NCBI RefSeq assembly: GCF_964656455.1
Contig: NC_135719.1
Coordinates: forward strand, 7,791,163 to 7,855,162
Origin: Halichoerus grypus
Lineage: Eukaryota > Chordata > Mammalia > Carnivora > Phocidae
DNA: 64,000 nt
Direction: 5' to 3'
The notes under the pieces were generated by a model that saw only the letters and a list, made by a program, of their open reading frames with translations, made no database searches and had not been told where the DNA came from. Position numbers and translations under genes: made by a program. Positions 21,382-33,290 of the stretch are shown in pieces; position 1 is the stretch's first letter, and every line of letters begins with the position of its first letter.

Positions 21382-21890
21382 ACTCTACAAGGGGCACATG
21401 GAATACAGACAAATTACCATTCCGACAATGTACTGGAGTTCTTTGCTAAAACATCCGAGAATATAGGCTTTAGCATTATGACTCAGTTGCAAATATTCAG
21501 AGAGGACCAAGTGCTGCCACCAACTTGACCTGATCTTGGTGGCATCAATAACAGCCTTGAAAGAGGAGAGCAAGTTCCCCATAGTGTGATCTCCATTGCT
21601 CCACAAATCAATGCATGCTCATCTTGGAAAGCTGACTTGTTGCCCTAGAAGTCCAGGAGCTTCTCAGGTGGTAGAGTGGCCTCTCGTATCAAACATTTAC
21701 CCTTAAACCTTGGGTTCAAGTACTGTGGGGACCAGAGCTACTTTAAGGAATTTCTCTGACAGGCAATTATCTCATTGCTCACCAGGGCTAAACAATGCTC
21801 ACTGGAAGGCAGCGATCTAAACTCTATGCATGCACCAATGGCCTCTGAACGAACTACAATGTCTGTGTTAAAAGGAGAAAAAGAGGTTAA
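21382..21890. other. Unassigned stretch with a tRNA-like segment
   Basis: A segment at 21651-21731 has tRNA-like landmarks ('caggtggtagagtgg' as A box, 'gggttcaagtac' as B box, GTCC/GGAC ends) but a poor anticodon arm. The rest is not recognised. Confidence 0.35.
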
Positions 21891-21892
21891 GA

Positions 21893-21895
21893 AAG

Positions 21896-21934
<39 letters not shown>
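21893..21934. repeat. (GAAA)n/(GA)n microsatellite
   Basis: AAAGAAAGAAAG passes into about 13 GA units. Confidence 0.92.
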
Positions 21935-21939
21935 TCTAT

Positions 21940-22860
21940 AGCTAGTGTCATCATGGGCAGCTCAATGAAGACATCTGCTCCATGCCCAATGGCCATCGGA
22001 GCTGTGGCAAGGCACATGACCGTGTGAAGCGGTTGGGGAATGAGATGCAGAAATATTATGCCATTCCATAAATCAGAGGTGCACCCTCACCCTGAATGCA
22101 GCAGCCAAGGCCAGCTGTCTTATCTCAATGAGGATATAAATGAAAGGTTGAAAGGCCAGCGACGGGCAGTGTGGCTGATTAGAGGCATCGGGAGTGAGAT
22201 GCGGTGCAGAGGCGAAGGGAAACGCGGAGGATCCGAGGTCTGTATTACAGGCATGCGTGGAGCCCTGAGAGCACAGGCAGAGGGATGGGAAGTAATGAAG
22301 GGCTCCCCAAAGGCCAACTGGGTGTTCCTATTTATCCTGCCTCATCAAATTAAATGGCAACCGATTTGAGATGGACGAGAGGACATTTCTCCTAGTGCGC
22401 AGGTGCCTGGTCTTCAGCGCCCTGCGGGGGTAGAAGAGCGTGGGAAGTTTAGATTGCGGTGCAGCTCACTTAAGTGGGCGTCTTTGGCCCAGCTGCTACT
22501 CCCCTCTGAGCCACATGTTCTGCATCCACGGGGTGGAGAGGCTCTTCCAGGCCGGAAGGGGAAGGTCCTTGATTCTCGCCATCTACCTGGTGTGAGCTCA
22601 GGGAGGCCCAGTGAAGATGCTGCGGGCAGCAACCTTCCCTCCTCCACTCCGTCTACTGGGAACGGGTGGGAATAGGCAGGCCGGGAACAGAGAGACTGAA
22701 GGGCAGGGCCTTCGGGGCGGGTGGGGTGGAGGGTCGTCTTCACAGCATTTGATTGTGTGGTAGACTGAATGCTAAGAGGACTGAAATGCTAAGAGGATGC
22801 AGTGAGTTTCAAGATGTAAATTAAAAGCTCTCCGAGATAAATTAAAGCCTCTTTTTGGAT
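21940..22860. other. CpG-retaining, single-copy-looking stretch
   Basis: No known repeat is visible over about 900 bp, and CpG dinucleotides are clearly more frequent than in neighbouring DNA (for example at 22155-22260 and 22420-22660). It contains an ATTA-type motif (catcaaattaaatgg, 22346-22360) but no credible ORF chain: frames of 65-109 codons on both strands overlap without splice-bounded structure. A conserved regulatory element or remnant first-exon region is possible. Inference only. Confidence 0.35.
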
Positions 22861-23060
22861 CCCAGAGAAATTCCAGCTCATACTTACGGGCTTTTTGACT
22901 TAAGCAAATTACCTAATGACTTCCCTGAAGCTCAGTTCCTTGGTCCTTAAAATGGGGATAATATGATCACCTCCTTTTTTTTTTTTTTTATAAACGATAA
23001 CACCTATAAGGAATTTAGCCACACACACAGTGTTTAGCAAATAAAAGCTATTACCAAAGC
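22860..23060 (+). mobile_element. MIR fossil
   Basis: 'acttaagcaaattacctaatgacttccctgaagctcagttccttggtccttaaaatggggataat' is the MIR core. A 14-base poly-T has grown inside it (22976-22989). Confidence 0.8.
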
Positions 23061-23904
23061 GATTATTAAAAAGATGGGCACAAACCCACTAGTGGTTTGA
23101 CAAATCAAACGGGTAATTAGTGGCAGATTCGGGACTCAACCACCCAACATCATTGGAAGTATGTGCTTTTCCTCACCAGATTGCACTGTTTTTGGTTGAA
23201 TGCAAGAGCTGCTCACAGTCCAAGGCAGGCTTTGATTAATGCCACATGTTTGAGGCAGATAAGAAGCACTATGAGAGGTCAGGGAAGGGGAAAGCTAGCT
23301 GGAGTGGGCCTGGTGGTCCTGGAAAGCTTTCTGGAGGAGGGGTTGTTTGAATGGGGTCTTAGTGAAGTAGAAGACTAAAGTGGAAGCCAAGGGGTGGTCA
23401 CAGTAGGAAAAGCAGGAGCCTGGGAAGCACACCAGCCTTACGGGAGTGTAGGGTTCTATTAGCGCGAAGGTGGTGGGGACAGACGGAAGACGGCAGGTGA
23501 CAAAGCCTGGCTCCATTTTGAACTTTCTCTACAGGAAATTGAGGAGCCATCAAAGGCTTGTGAGTTCGAATGGGGCCCAATCTTCTCCAAAGTCACAAGA
23601 GTGTGTCTGGGAAGATTCATCCAGGAACTGCATTCAGGGTGGAGGAAGGAGAGGGGATGTAGGGCGGATGACTGTCTCGGCAGGGAGCTCTGGGCGGCAG
23701 GATACGGCTGGTGGCAGCAGGGAACAAGGCAGGCATGGTGGGTGTGGCATGAAAGAATGAGGGAGCAGTGGCAACCACCACCAAGGTGTCCTGAGGGCTT
23801 GCTGTGGGCTGGGCTGGCTTGGTGGGTCTTCAGGACAGTGCAAGGAGGATGTGGATGCTCTGCTTTGAGGCAGACAGACTTATTCCAGCACTTACTGAGC
23901 AAGC
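23061..23904. other. Unassigned stretch with LINE-like trace
   Basis: 23270-23400 resembles a CR1/L3-type fossil ('ggaaagctttctggaggagg...tttgaatggggtctta'). The 158-codon - strand frame (23459-23935) lacks domains and overlaps equally long frames on the other strand, so it is not taken as coding. Confidence 0.4.
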
Positions 23905-24060
23905 AACTAGGCCAGTGACCACTCCAAATCTCCATTTGCTTGCTTTTAAAAATGGGATCATGCTGTCCATCCTACAGAGTTGTTTGGAGGGCTCAGGATA
24001 ATATACGAAAGGCACCTCCCAGGGGAAGCCTGACTTGTGGCAAGCCTGTGCAAATGGATG
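23905..24060 (+). mobile_element. MIR fossil
   Basis: 'aatctccatttgcttgcttttaaaaatgggatcatgctgtccatcctacagagttgtttggagggctcaggataata' follows the MIR 3' half in order. Confidence 0.65.
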
Positions 24061-25370
24061 CTATTGTTCTCGTGTTTATTTTCAAAGGAAAGCTCAAAAG
24101 AATGTTCAGGCCTGGATATGAATAGATGGCATAAATATCGAAGGGGTCAAAGAGGACTCCAGAGTTCCAAGTCTCAGAGCCTGAGAAAATCCTGCTACCA
24201 CTCACATAAAGTAGGAGCATTGGCTTTGGGGTAAATGTGAGAAGCTTGGTTTGATCTCAAGGTGGTGGCCGGGCACCCAAGCAGAAACATTTGACAGGCC
24301 ATTGGAAGCATAAAGTCAGAGACCGGGCAAGACACCAGCATTTTATAAGAAAATTGAATAATTTATCAAGTGTCTAAATATCTTGCCCACATAATGACAA
24401 ACATCCAGATTTTTGGAACCCTTTTGACAGGGATTTAAATTTCAATGTTGTATCTCAATACTTGGTTGTGTTGCCTTGTAGACAAAGACCTCTTGTTTTT
24501 CTCTGGATTGTAAATCCATTTTTTTTTTGCCAAGATCCACAGGCCCCAAATCACCATTTATTTCTTTGCCCTTTGGCAGGAAACCACAAAAGAGTTAAAG
24601 AAGAAGTTTACTTCTATTCTAGCTCTTGGCTCTTGGTTTCTTTATTATTCACACCTCAACAAATCTTATTTCATTACATTTTTGAAATTGCAATATAATT
24701 TTGGTGATTAACTTTAAATTGGGGATAATACACTGACAGGCATTAACATAATGTCAAAACATTTTCTTACAATTATTTCTTAACCTCCGACAAGTCATTC
24801 TTTCCCTGCGGACCTTTATTAATATAATATGGACAACACACCAGAACTTAAAGCTGTGGAAAGGAAAAGTGATTACCAAGAGCACTTATCAGAAATGATC
24901 AAGGCTACTAAAAGACAGTGAGGCAGAGCTTTGTGTTCTCACATTTCCCTGTCCAGGAGCAGACATGATGAGATGAGTTCTGGAAGCTGCTCCTGGGATG
25001 TTTGGGTTAGAACGTGGCTGGTAGGAGTTTTGTTCCCATTGTCACATCTGTTCCCATTACCCAAATGGAGCATGCATTCTGGTGAAAAACAAAAACAGCT
25101 TGGCAGGCCAAAAATAGTAGCTCAGCCCCACATGGAGAGACTTAAGAAGCAGATAGTGCCGGCTAGAAGCAGAAGGGGAAATAATAGGATCCAAAGCAAG
25201 GGGGTCTTAAGAGTTTTCAAAACATTTTCGCGTACATTATCTACTTGGGGAATCCCAGCCACTCGGGGAAAGCCAGCAAGGTCAATATGGATCGTCCTCC
25301 TTTAACGCAAACCCAGACATTGTAAGCGCCTCGCCTCCCATCCTACGGTGAGGAGGAAGCCGTAGAGCAT
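24061..25370. other. Unassigned stretch
   Basis: About 1.3 kb without repeat, exon or RNA signal that I could support. The segment 24320-24780 is AT-rich. No frame exceeds 124 codons and none has recognisable content. Confidence 0.45.
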
Positions 25371-25374
25371 ATTG

Positions 25375-25575
25375 GTGGTGCTTTGGAGTCAGGGAGGAAT
25401 GAGCTCCAATACAGCCTGCCTCCACCACTTACTAGCTCTTCAGGCCGGGAAAGCAACTTAATCTCCCAGGGCTTCAGTTTCCTCACTGGTAAGTGGAAGA
25501 TGATAGCAGTGCATTCCTCCTATGGTGAAATTTACACGGAAAGTTCTCAGTAATTGGTAGCTATTAGTATGATTA
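25375..25575 (+). mobile_element. MIR fossil
   Basis: 'cagcctgcctccaccacttactagctctt', 'gcaacttaatctcccagggcttcagtttcctcactggtaag' and 'agttctcagtaattggtagctattagta' cover the whole MIR core. Confidence 0.9.
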
Positions 25576-27084
25576 TGAAGAGGCGAATAGGGGAATATGA
25601 TAAACCTGGTGCTAGGATCTGAGCCTGCTGTCCTGCTTTTCCCACTGGATCTACCTAATAGGGGGACAGACAAAGCAAAAAGGAAAAGAAAGTGGACTAG
25701 ATGTTGCCACTGGAGCTGTCCGGCCCCATCCCTGATCCTTCGGACTTACAACCCCCAGGCTGAGATGCCAGGGGCTCTCTATGATCTTCAGTGATTCCCT
25801 GTACGACCTTCATCCCCTTGCTAAGCCCCACTGAGCTTGAACAAAACATCGTACCCCCATGGTTTGCCTTCATCCAAGGGGAGATTATTTAAATTATTAC
25901 TGCTGGCAAATTCTAGTTTTCAAGGAAATGAGCGTCTCAGAATATAAAAGGGGAGCTTTACAAAAAAAAAAACCTCAAACAACAACAACAAAAAAACCCC
26001 CAGAAATGTAATGTTGGCTGCATTTCCAAGGTCCCATGGCAGGTGGCATTTAGCTGGCTTCAGACGATGGGAGGCTTGGGGGAAGTTGGGGTCTGGGAGG
26101 AAGGAAGAAGCCAAGGTATTTCTCCGCCTCTCTCTGTTTGCCTTTGGTGGCATTTCTCGTGGTGGCTCCAGTGCCCAATGAACAGGCGTATTGTGGTTCT
26201 AACCTCTACCTGGTGACCTTAGCCCCTGGGCTCTGTGACACAGCCTTTGTCCCTGCAGCCTTGGGTGGTCATGGTCCCCCGATGTCTAATCTCTGTGCTG
26301 CCTCCAGTCTCTGGCTGGCTTCTAAGATTTCCCATGGTCAGTGTGTGTAATCAGTTCTAGCTTATCTTTTCCTGGTGGGTCCAGATTGCCTCCCCCACTC
26401 AGTGCCTCGCACTTTGCCTGTTTCCTACACACACCATTCATGTTTGTAGGATGGAATGGACCTGCTGCTCAGGCACAACCAGAGAGGGGCCTGTGGAAGT
26501 TCAGGAAGAACTGTAATAAACATGAAGAAATTAAAGTGCTAGGTGGGGGTTCTGGCAAATTATAAAGAAAGTGGAGAAAGAGACCCAAGCTAGGGAATGG
26601 GAGTTAATGTCACTTGCGGTGCCTTGAATACATTTTATGACAGAGCTTGGTAATTACCCTTCCAATGCTATAAACGTTTGTCTAGAGGATCAGCACAGGA
26701 ATTAAAGAGTACTTGAAATGATTTACTTATGTCTAAAGCATGGGAATCTCATTTTATAAAAATATTTCTGTTTGGGATAGTTAACTGCGTATGAAAGCCA
26801 AAGAACAAAGCAGAGGTCAGGGACATGTATAGTAATATTTGGGGGAGTTTCATAACATTTTCCTTCTGACCTTTGGTGGCCTCCTGCCTGCCAAGATCTT
26901 CCATCCTAGAGTCTCCCTGCTCCCATGCTTCAGTGTGTGAGCATCTGTTTGGATGCACCAGATCCTCTAGAACTCTAGCCAGCAAACTGACCAGGGTGAA
27001 GGAAAACCCTGATGGGAATGCAGTAGGAATTTGTGGGCTGGGGAGAGGCTAAGGGGATGCAAGGAAGGGGTTAATGTGCAAGCC
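25576..27084. other. Unassigned stretch
   Basis: About 1.5 kb. An A/C-rich patch at 25961-26003 (poly-A, CAACAACAACA, CCCCC) is the only simple sequence. No repeat or exon recognised. Confidence 0.45.
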
Positions 27085-27245
27085 CTACCCTTTATTAGCT
27101 CTGTGATGCTCAGCACATTACCTAAATTCTGGAGTTATCCTCTGTTTCTCATCTGCAAAATGGGAATACTGATGTTTGATCTATAGTAATTGTGAAAACT
27201 AAATAAGTTAATGTTTATAGTATGCCACCAACACAGAGTAGAGAG
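27085..27245 (+). mobile_element. MIR fossil
   Basis: 'agctctgtgatgctcagcacattacctaaa...tctgtttctcatctgcaaaatgggaatactgatg' and 'taattgtgaaaactaaataagttaatg'. Confidence 0.85.
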
Positions 27246-29028
27246 GCAATGCATGCTAGTTGCTCTCATAATCACTATACTCATCCCCATCAACATGCTC
27301 AGTATTCAGAATAGACACAGACCTTACTTAGCCCCCCTTCCCAGTAGCCTAATTATATGGAATTGGTATTTTGAAGGACAGAGTTTCCCAAACTATGTTC
27401 CATGGACCACTGGCCTCCCTGATATCATAATTGGTCCTCTTGAAATACAGAGATGATAAAATATTCAGCTTCCTTATATGTTCTCGATCATAAACTCTTT
27501 TGTTAAGCACAATATCCAAATTCCCCAGGATACAGTGTACTAGATAGTAAGCAGTGGCCTCAACCCTGTACTTGGGGACAGACAGATTTCTGCTATCCTC
27601 CTAGCCCCATTATTTATGGTTGCATGACCTGAGGCAGGTTTATTACTGTTTTTGAGCTTGATTTCCCAACATATACATGGTAGTCATCATAGCATTTACT
27701 TTGTTGCTGTTGTGAAGTTTTAATAAAATCTGGGTCTTTGTATCTGTTCCTGTATTAATTCCCAGTCAAGAAGGGAGAGGTGGTGGGCTTAACTGGCATT
27801 AACAGTCCTCCAGTAGTATCTCTTTCTAAGACCAAGAGATTCTTGGTCTGCTGCATATTCCTTATGGGTAGTAAGTACCCATTACACTTCTAAAACTGGA
27901 AAACTTGATTTTGGATCAGGGATGTGGGTATATTGGCTAGATTTGACATAATTCTGGACCCCTCCATGCACAAAGCCTGTTCACCAGTCTTGCCTCTGGA
28001 GAACCATTGCACTTAAACTTGAGCCCCTACCCCGAAGCTCCATGCCACCCATGCCATAATAGTTCTGCCCAAGGGCACCATCTCACCTTGTCCATGACCC
28101 AAGCTCAGGACAGTGGCTGGGCATCTGAGGCCATGGGTATTGTCTCCAGACCCTCCAATTTTTGAATGATTGGATTTGGAAACTTTCAGTTTACATCGTT
28201 CGATTTTAGCCTCTGGTCAAAATTGCTCTGGCCAGTCTACACGACTGATAGTTTTGTTCTTTCCTGAGAGAAGTAAATTCTGTTTATTTTTCACTGAGGC
28301 AGATACAACCTTATCACTCCTTCTTTTTCTCTGTGAGGACCAGCCAGTGAGAGACAAAAGCCCAGGGAGAAGACATAAGAAGTCAGCATTCCGACTCTAA
28401 CAAGGAATCCTCAGGATCAGAAGGAGAGGCCCAGGAATGGATGCAATGCGTCCTCATGATGTTCCTGCTTCTTGCCACCTTGTGGGGCCCGATATTTTGG
28501 GTTCTGCTGATGAGAGAAGGTGTTTGATTAGAAGGCAGTATGGAAGCTTAGAAGTAGGAGTCAGACGAGGGAGATTGAATTGGTGGAGAGCAGAGACAAT
28601 GTAAGACTTAGGTGGGCAAGGTGAAGGACACTGGGGTCCTGGGGGATTATAAAGCTTTTCCAGAGAGATGGGTCAGCTAGGCCAGAGGGTGATTTCCCAG
28701 CCGGGCTGACATCTTGTTTTATCCATCAAAGGGGCCAGAGAAAGAGTGAACATGCAGCGGTAGAAGTAAACTTGAAAGGTAAAAGCAACAGAGGGCCCAG
28801 AGAAGTCAATGAAATTGACTAATAAAGCTCTTTACCTCAACATAGGGACCTATGAGAGGGGCTGCCATTTTTTTCTAGAAATACGGATGATTTATAAAAG
28901 ATCATGTTGTTCCTATATGAAGGTTGTTTCCTGGTCAGCAGGTAAGAAGAATGGAGAATTCATAAGTAGGACTTTGTCAAAAGTCAGGGAATCTGAGTTT
29001 GTTCTATACCAGGTTTCTTATACTGGGG
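27246..29028. other. Unassigned stretch
   Basis: About 1.8 kb. Traces: a possible MER-type segment at 27380-27470 ('gtttcccaaactatgttccatggacc') and a MIR-like trace at 27600-27680. Nothing coding is supported. Confidence 0.4.
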
Positions 29029-29080
29029 TTTTGTTTGTTTGTTTGTTTTGGTTTGTTTTGTTTTTTGTTTTGTTATTTTT
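29029..29080. repeat. (TTTG)n tract
   Basis: TTTG/GTTT units with minor interruptions. Confidence 0.92.
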
Positions 29081-29750
29081 GGTCTCCTTGAGACTGACCA
29101 GGGTTGAGAAGCAAAGCCAGGATTAGGACAAACGTGTTTATCCAGCCACATTTCTGAAGAGCTAATGTGATCACAGTTTCCTGTTGGAGCCTGGATGTCT
29201 ATATCCCAAGATGGTAGAGGGTTGGCTTTTGGAGCATGCTCTTATTGCCTAGATGGTGTAGATCAGGATGGAGTGCCATTGGCAGAATTCTGGTTGAGAA
29301 GAAAACATAATTACCATCAATATAATAAAGTGGAGGGAGTGGTACCAGCCAATGGCCTGGAAACTCAAGAAATTTAAGGAGAATCATGACCCAATGAGCT
29401 GTTAACTGCTCGAAGTGTTTAGGCCGATGCAAGTCAGCCACCAGGGTAAGACGGCCCAGAATAGCACATAAAATGGGAGGTAGACATGGATAAGTGCAGA
29501 AAGCACAATTATTTTGAAACCACAAAATTAGAAACTGAAACAACAGTTCATTGAGGAGCATCGTGTCTGCCTGCATGTTACAGTCAAATATTCTGAATTG
29601 ACAGGCAAGCTAACAGAGCAGCCTGTTTGAGGTCAGAAGTGGGCCACTGTGAAGGCACCTTTCTGCAGACTGTATCTGAAATGCATAATATTAGGCTGGA
29701 AGCTTCAAGGCAACTAGAAATCATACCAGAATGTGAACAACAATAAAAAT
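29081..29750. other. Unassigned stretch
   Basis: No repeat or exon recognised in about 670 bp. The 125-codon - strand frame (29199-29576) has no recognisable domain. Confidence 0.45.
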
Positions 29751-29754
29751 CATC

Positions 29755-29990
29755 ATCACTATTTATTGAGCACTTAGTCACGGTCTGTCAAATATTTATT
29801 TTATACTCATACTAGTCTTCAAGCAACTATGGAAGGTGGTAATTTTAGCAACACAGAGAGAGGTGAGTTACTTGCCCAGAAACAGTGGTGGCACTGGGTT
29901 TTGAATCCAGATTTACTTGGCCTCAAGCCCTGGTTTTGCACTGTGGATCATTTTACCTCTCTACAAGCCAGTCTGTTAGCAGAGCAGAAG
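29755..29990 (-). mobile_element. MIR fossil
   Basis: 'actatttattgagcacttagtcac' (3' end side), then 'gaggtgagttacttgcccagaaacagtggtggcactgggttttgaatccag', the reverse MIR core. Confidence 0.88.
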
Positions 29991-30057
29991 ATGATTGCAT
30001 CTGTCTTCTAGAGAGATGTGACTGGAGGTGTAGTTGTTGCAATGCAAGCTAGAGCTT

Positions 30058-30252
30058 TTCTTTTTTTTAAAAAAAGATTTTATTTATTTATTTGTCAGAG
30101 AGAGAGAGAAAGCATGAGCGGGGTGAGGGGCAGAGGGAGAAGCAGGCTCCCCACTGAGCAAGGAGTCCAATGTGGGACTTGATCCCAGGACCCTAGGATC
30201 ATGATCTGACCCGAAGGCAGATGCTTAACCAACTGAGCCACCCAGGCGCCCC
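30058..30252 (-). mobile_element. Can-SINE
   Basis: A complete copy with head ending gagccacccaggcgcccc, so the CpG in the head is intact. Flanks aagctagagctt (30046-30057) and aagatagagctt (30253-30264) differ at one base. Confidence 0.93.
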
Positions 30253-30264
30253 AAGATAGAGCTT

Positions 30265-30735
30265 CTAAGGTGATACCTGTCACAGCCTGCAGCCCCCTGC
30301 CCTTCTCGGCTGTGACTTTTTAAGATCAGTGACTCCCCATCAGCCCCTTGCATTGCCCCATTGCTCTTAATTGGAGAAAGGACATCAATTGCCTCATTCC
30401 ATCAGTACGTCCCATCTTGAATTCATTGGGCTGCCTTAAGACCCACATTTCCTCACGCCTGTAAGTGGGTCCTGGGTGCACTCATACCTAGTGAGCTACA
30501 CCCATCCCTGCATCCTCAGCCACTTTTCATAACAAGCTTCTTGGTTTTACTTTATCATTCTCCATGAGTCCAGAAAGGTGCCTAAACCCCAGCTGAATCC
30601 TGCTCAAACCTGCCACTCTCACTGGGAGGTCTACGGTGAACACAGCGGTGGCCCCAACCTGTGCTGTTACCGTCCACGTAGCTGACGCTGTCCTGTGCGG
30701 CCTGGACTCCTATGAGTGCCCCACCCCAGCAACTG
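30265..30735. other. Unassigned stretch
   Basis: About 470 bp, no repeat recognised. 30610-30715 keeps several CpGs. Confidence 0.45.
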
Positions 30736-30739
30736 TACA

Positions 30740-30872
30740 GTGTTGTGGAAATAGTTCAGCCTGGGCTTGAAAAGCTACCAGTCATTTACTATCTGTGAAA
30801 CCATGCAACTTAATTTATCTGAGTCTCAGTTACCTCATCTGTGAAATGGGGATAAAATAGGACTTGCCATTA
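30740..30872 (+). mobile_element. MIR fossil
   Basis: 'catttactatctgtgaaaccatgcaacttaatttatctgagtctcagttacctcatctgtgaaatggggataa'. It is cut by the SINE tail that follows. Confidence 0.9.
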
Positions 30873-30879
30873 AAATTCT

Positions 30880-30947
30880 TTTTCTTTCTTTTTTTCTTTC
30901 TTTCTTTCTTCCTTTCTTCCTTTCTTCCTTTCTTCCTTTCTTCCTTC

Positions 30948-31006
<59 letters not shown>

Positions 31007-31010
31007 TTTT
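30880..31010. repeat. (CTTT)n tract in a SINE tail
   Basis: About 130 bp of CTTT, with CTTTCTTC units in the first half. It occupies the position of the A-rich tail of the - strand Can-SINE that follows, so it is most likely an expanded SINE tail. Confidence 0.95.
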
Positions 31011-31182
31011 GAGAGAAAGTGAGTGTGAGTGGGGTTGGGGGAGTGGCAGAGGGAGAATCTTTAAGCAAGCTCTAAACCAGGAGGGGAGGCTGAGGCCAGG
31101 CTCCATCTCACAACCCTGAGGTCATGACCTGAGCCAAAACCAAGAGTCAGACACTTACCTGACTGAGCCGACCAGACACCCC
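31011..31182 (-). mobile_element. Can-SINE, older
   Basis: Body 'agtggcagagggagaatc', then 'cctgaggtcatgacctgagccaaaaccaagagtcag' and head ending gaccagacacccc. More diverged than the copies at 30.1 and 48.6 kb. Confidence 0.85.
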
Positions 31183-31194
31183 TGGCCACGAGAA

Positions 31195-31310
31195 TTTTTG
31201 GAGCATCTATTATGTGACACATGCTGTCTTTTGTACATTATCACATTCACGGTCACAATAACACTACATTCCAGCTCCTTTCCTCCTCCTTGGATGAAGT
31301 AGGATTCTTC
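31195..31310 (-). mobile_element. MIR 3' end
   Basis: 'ggagcatctattatgtgacacatgctgtcttttgtacattatcacattcac' is the reverse of the MIR 3' portion. Confidence 0.65.
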
Positions 31311-32300
31311 TATTCTAATGTCTTGTCTGATAAAAGCAGACGTTAATTGTGCTCTTTTGGTTACTGTGTGTTGATCACCTAACTGCCCTTACAAAGACTA
31401 CCCAATGTAGCCTGGTTACTCTCTCTAGTTGCTCTTGTTCCCAGTTTCAAATTCCTCCACCTTTTTACCAGCCTTGTTGTTGATCAACCAGCATGCCTCA
31501 TAACCAAGATCCTTAGGGGGCAGATCGCAGAGGTCCTTGTGTGCTGAGCTGAGGAGATTATATATTACCCAGTAAACAGTAAACATCATGAGTAACATTT
31601 TGAGGGATGGTGGATTGTTTGGGAAGGCAACTTACGTGGTGGGATGCAGGTCCTGCCAGGAAGTGCACCTGTCATGAGCCGAGCTGTTGCCTTGCTGCCC
31701 TAGCTTATGGCACGGGGGTGATGACAAGCTTATGCCCCGCCAGTGAGCCCCCAAGTGAGAGCCAATGAATGAATTAAATAAGAGTATTAGTATGAATCAA
31801 AATGTGCTCATGAACAGCTGCTCTACGATGTGCCAGCACAGAATTTATAATTCCGTGCTGCTGACAAGACATTCTGGTACTTGATAAACTTAATAAAACA
31901 CTGGAGTCTATTGATGTTGCTGTACCACTAAGCACAAGACTCCCCAGAATATATGCAGAGAATAAAAGTAAGTGTTCATGCCTGAGACTAAGAGAAAACA
32001 TCCAGGGGTCATTCAGTGGCATGGTAGACACATTCCACTCCAATACATTGACGCAAACCTATGTGGATGGCTTATTTCCAAGGGTCGAAGGGTCCCTGTA
32101 TGTTATTCAAGTGCTGGATGGGGAGGGGAGACAGACTTATTGCTGCATTTTTGGAACCACCTCCTTTTTGGGAAAGCTCAGGAAAGTCTTATGATCCTTG
32201 ACTTATCAGAGGGCAACTGGACCTTGGGAGGGTAGGGGACTCACCTAAGTTAGCGTTTTAGGCAAGACTGAAAATTGAAGCCCTTTGTGAAATGCAGTTT
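31311..32300. other. Unassigned stretch
   Basis: About 1 kb with no confident repeat. The 87- and 89-codon frames are without recognisable content. Confidence 0.45.
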
Positions 32301-32304
32301 ACTC

Positions 32305-32665
32305 TTTCTTTAAGTGTTTTGCTTGGAAAATTTTCAAACTTACTTAAAGGTAGAGGGATTAGTGTAGTGAAACTTCATATGCCCAGCAGCAAATATTAGG
32401 GTTTTCTCAATACTTTTTTTTTTTCCTGGACTAATTTGAAGCAAATACCAAAGACCAAACACTGTCCCACAAGTATTTCAAGGGTCAATGTAGTCTAAAA
32501 GATGCCCTGATAAGACACTCCTTCAGTAAAGGGGGAAATGAAGTGCTGCCCATGGGTTTTCATTTAATATGCTCATCTCTTATTTTTAAAATGAACTTAT
32601 GATTTCTCTTAATTGAACTTTAACAACATAATTCAACACACATTGGATTTCGACCATGGCCAGGA
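32305..32665 (-). mobile_element. Old L1 3' UTR-like fossil
   Basis: 'gtgtagtgaaacttcatatgcccagcagc' and 'ggactaatttgaagcaaataccaaagac' are the decayed forms of a 3' UTR block common in L1M elements, read on the - strand. Confidence 0.55.
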
Positions 32666-32837
32666 ATGGTGTGTAATTAGGAAATAAATATCAATAATTT
32701 ACTATCCTGCCCTCAACTCTACAGGTAAAAGCTAGGAAGATAAATAGGTGAGGTTTGGAGAACTATATTTCAAGTCCAACAGAACCCACTGGTGGTGTGA
32801 CTCTTGTCCTTTAGTTTCCTCTGATCTAAAATGAGAC

Positions 32838-33290
32838 TATGTATCAATTATCTACTGATGTAATAATGCACAAAACCCAACACTCAGAGGCTTAAAATAA
32901 TAAGCATTTATCTGCTTATGAGGGCATAGTTCAGAAATTAGGTTGAGACCTGGCTGAACTCTTCTTCTGTTCTTTTCTGGGTTTGCTGACCTATCTGGGG
33001 GCCCACTCTCTGCGGACTTATCTGGGGCAGCCTCAAGCTGGGGCCACTGTGATGAGTCAGTTCTGTTCCAACCGTGTCTCATGCGCATGTCAGAGAAGCC
33101 ACCGAATGAGCAGAAACACAAAAGTCCTTTTTCAAGCCTCTCCTTGTATCCCATTTGCTAACGTTCCATAACCAATTGCATGCAAGCCCACCTTCACGGA
33201 GGAGCCAGCAGTGAGGTGACGCCCTGCCCACAGTGGGAGTAGAATGCTGCAAAGCTACAAGGCCAAGGGTGCTGCGGATTCAGGGAAAGA
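32838..33290 (-). mobile_element. MLT1-type LTR fossil
   Basis: 'gtatcaattatctactgatgtaataatgc...cactcagaggcttaaaataataa' is the reverse complement of the usual MaLR LTR 3' end. The inner text 'gacctggctgaactcttct' and 'gctgacctatctggggg' follows the same family pattern. Confidence 0.65.

Noticed and set aside
23459..23935. 158-codon - strand frame
   Set aside because: No domain, no matching splice structure, similar-length frames on the opposite strand, and MIR/LINE traces around it.
30058..30252. tRNA gene
   Set aside because: The tRNA-like head belongs to a Can-SINE (body, CT stretch, A tail and target duplication present). The same holds for the other SINE heads.
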